Source of the DNA: Thermoprotei archaeon
GTDB lineage: Archaea; Thermoproteota; Thermoprotei; Thermofilales; B15-G2
Length of the DNA stretch: 6,901 bases
Reading direction: 5' to 3'
NCBI GenBank assembly: GCA_003649445.1
Contig: QMRV01000095.1
Coordinates: forward strand, 1 to 6,901
In this document: in pieces, positions 6,257-6,901 of the stretch
Layout of the letters: every line of letters begins with the position of its first letter
Position numbering within the stretch: position 1 is the first letter of the stretch
Translations under genes and position numbers: made by a program
The notes under the pieces: generated by a model
The model's database searches: none
What the model saw: the letters and a program-made list of their open reading frames with translations, nothing else
What the model was told of the DNA's origin: nothing

Positions 6257-6901
6257 CATACAACAGAACGCCCCACTGAATCTGAAAATACTACTTTATT
6301 CTCTTCTTCCCTGAAAAACACTATCTTAGAGAACCTCTTGAAGAAAATATTTCCTAGTCTAGGTTCGCGTATAAAAAAGAAGACAACAGCAACATTTTTC
6401 TCGAAAGCTATATGAACAGACTTTAAGTAAAGCTTAGCAATATTAGAGAGAATATTAAGTGACGATTTGCCTAAACTTAGCTCATATGATATAACATTAT
6501 CGAGTGAAGAAATTAAAAGAATTTTAAAATCTTTATTAAAAAGGTCTTCAATTAGTAGAATGAGCGAAGATAGCGAGCGTGCTCTAGCGTAAATGATGTT
6601 TTTCAACACACTTTTAACATCTATGCCTCTATCCTTAGCTAGCTGAACTATTCTCTCAGGCCTAAATGCACCCTCAGTATCGATACAGACTGCCTTAGCG
6701 CACGAGTCTTCTTCTTTTAACATCAGTTGAACTACAAAGCACAGCCAGTGCAATAGTAGACTTTTGATACGGCTGCTTTCTCCGACGAATTCTGTTACTG
6801 CTTGTGTTTCTATTCCTCCTCCGAGGAGTTCGTCTAGTGCTTTACATCCTGTTGAAATGTATTGAACCTTCTGCCTCTTACTCCAGTACTCTTCAGCAGT
6901 A
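6235..6901 (-). CDS. RadA/Rad51-family paralog with degenerate ATPase motifs, 5' end outside window
   Basis: The frame is open to the window edge, so the TTG at 6753 is internal and 222 codons are visible with part of one at the edge. RadA signatures are clear: the linker and core entry (AEEYWSKRQ, then [19 protein letters not shown]), EFVGE before the P-loop, and [12 protein letters not shown] with the catalytic-Glu motif. Beyond this the active site is eroded. The P-loop reads GESSRIKS (visible residues 40-47) where RadA has GEFGSGKT, so the Gly before Lys is Ile. The Walker B segment reads ILLISSLDN where RadA has LLIVDSLT, so its Asp is Ser. The L2 region is shortened. It ends in [18 protein letters not shown], which matches the usual last strands. 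RadA normally forms recombinase filaments on single-stranded DNA; this copy is more likely a non-catalytic paralog acting in a complex, or a decaying duplicate. The N-terminal helix-hairpin-helix domain, if present, is outside. Confidence 0.82.
   Translation of the reverse strand, partial: TAEEYWSKRQKVQYISTGCKALDELLGGGIETQAVTEFVGESSRIKSLLLHWLCFVVQLMLKEEDSCAKAVCIDTEGAFRPERIVQLAKDRGIDVKSVLKNIIYARARSLSSLILLIEDLFNKDFKILLISSLDNVISYELSLGKSSLNILSNIAKLYLKSVHIAFEKNVAVVFFFIREPRLGNIFFKRFSKIVFFREEENKVVFSDSVGRSVVCQIDGFQ

Noticed and set aside
6751..6753. TTG as the start of the RadA-like gene
   Set aside because: Upstream in-frame sequence encodes the conserved ISTG and GGGIETQ RadA segments up to the window edge, so the TTG is an internal Leu codon.

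Overview
The window looks like a compact piece of an AT-rich archaeal chromosome, most likely a thermophilic crenarchaeon (Thermoproteota). The taxon is inferred from gene content and signals: a RadA/Rad51-family gene, an RqcH/NEMF-type gene without the eukaryotic C-terminal extension, an EMC6-like small membrane protein, TATA-type promoters about 26 nt from start codons, GGTG-type ribosome binding sites, and heavy AGA/AGG and ATA codon use. Five genes fill almost everything. Two of them run off the window edges.

Layout. (1) 1-1492, plus: the C-terminal 496 residues of a large cell-surface protein made of immunoglobulin-like/carboxypeptidase-regulatory-like beta repeats, ending in one membrane anchor and a basic tail. 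The frame is open to base 1, so the ATG at 215 is internal. (2) 1493-1604: a pyrimidine-rich terminator-like tract, then a TATA-type promoter. (3) 1605-4076, plus: a secreted, membrane-anchored multidomain protein with a beta-propeller-like ectodomain, a PEGA-like segment, a thioredoxin-like domain with a CTGC active site, and a polytopic C-terminus that resembles a VKOR-type disulfide-forming membrane domain. (4) 4079-5956, minus: RqcH/Rqc2/NEMF-family ribosome quality control factor, converging on gene 3 with a 2-bp gap. (5) 5957-5998: a 42-bp divergent promoter region with overlapping signals. (6) 5999-6256, plus: an 85-residue protein with three membrane segments resembling EMC6/Rab5ip. 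(7) 6235-6901, minus, 5' end outside the window: a RadA paralog whose Walker A and Walker B motifs and DNA-binding loops are all degenerate.

How the genes may fit together. Genes 1 and 3 both act outside the membrane. The surface protein carries seven cysteines, and its neighbour looks like an extracytoplasmic thiol-disulfide machine, so a role in oxidative folding of surface proteins is a reasonable hypothesis. RqcH (stalled nascent chains on the large ribosomal subunit) and the EMC6-like protein (membrane protein insertion) share one short divergent promoter region, which hints at a common theme of nascent-chain handling. The RadA-like gene keeps the RadA fold signatures but appears unable to bind or hydrolyse ATP in the usual way.

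The most interesting items are the propeller-thioredoxin-VKOR-like fusion lacking the usual VKOR CxxC, the RadA pseudo-ATPase, and the EMC6-like gene beside rqcH. No RNA genes, CRISPR arrays, insertion sequences or long repeats were seen.
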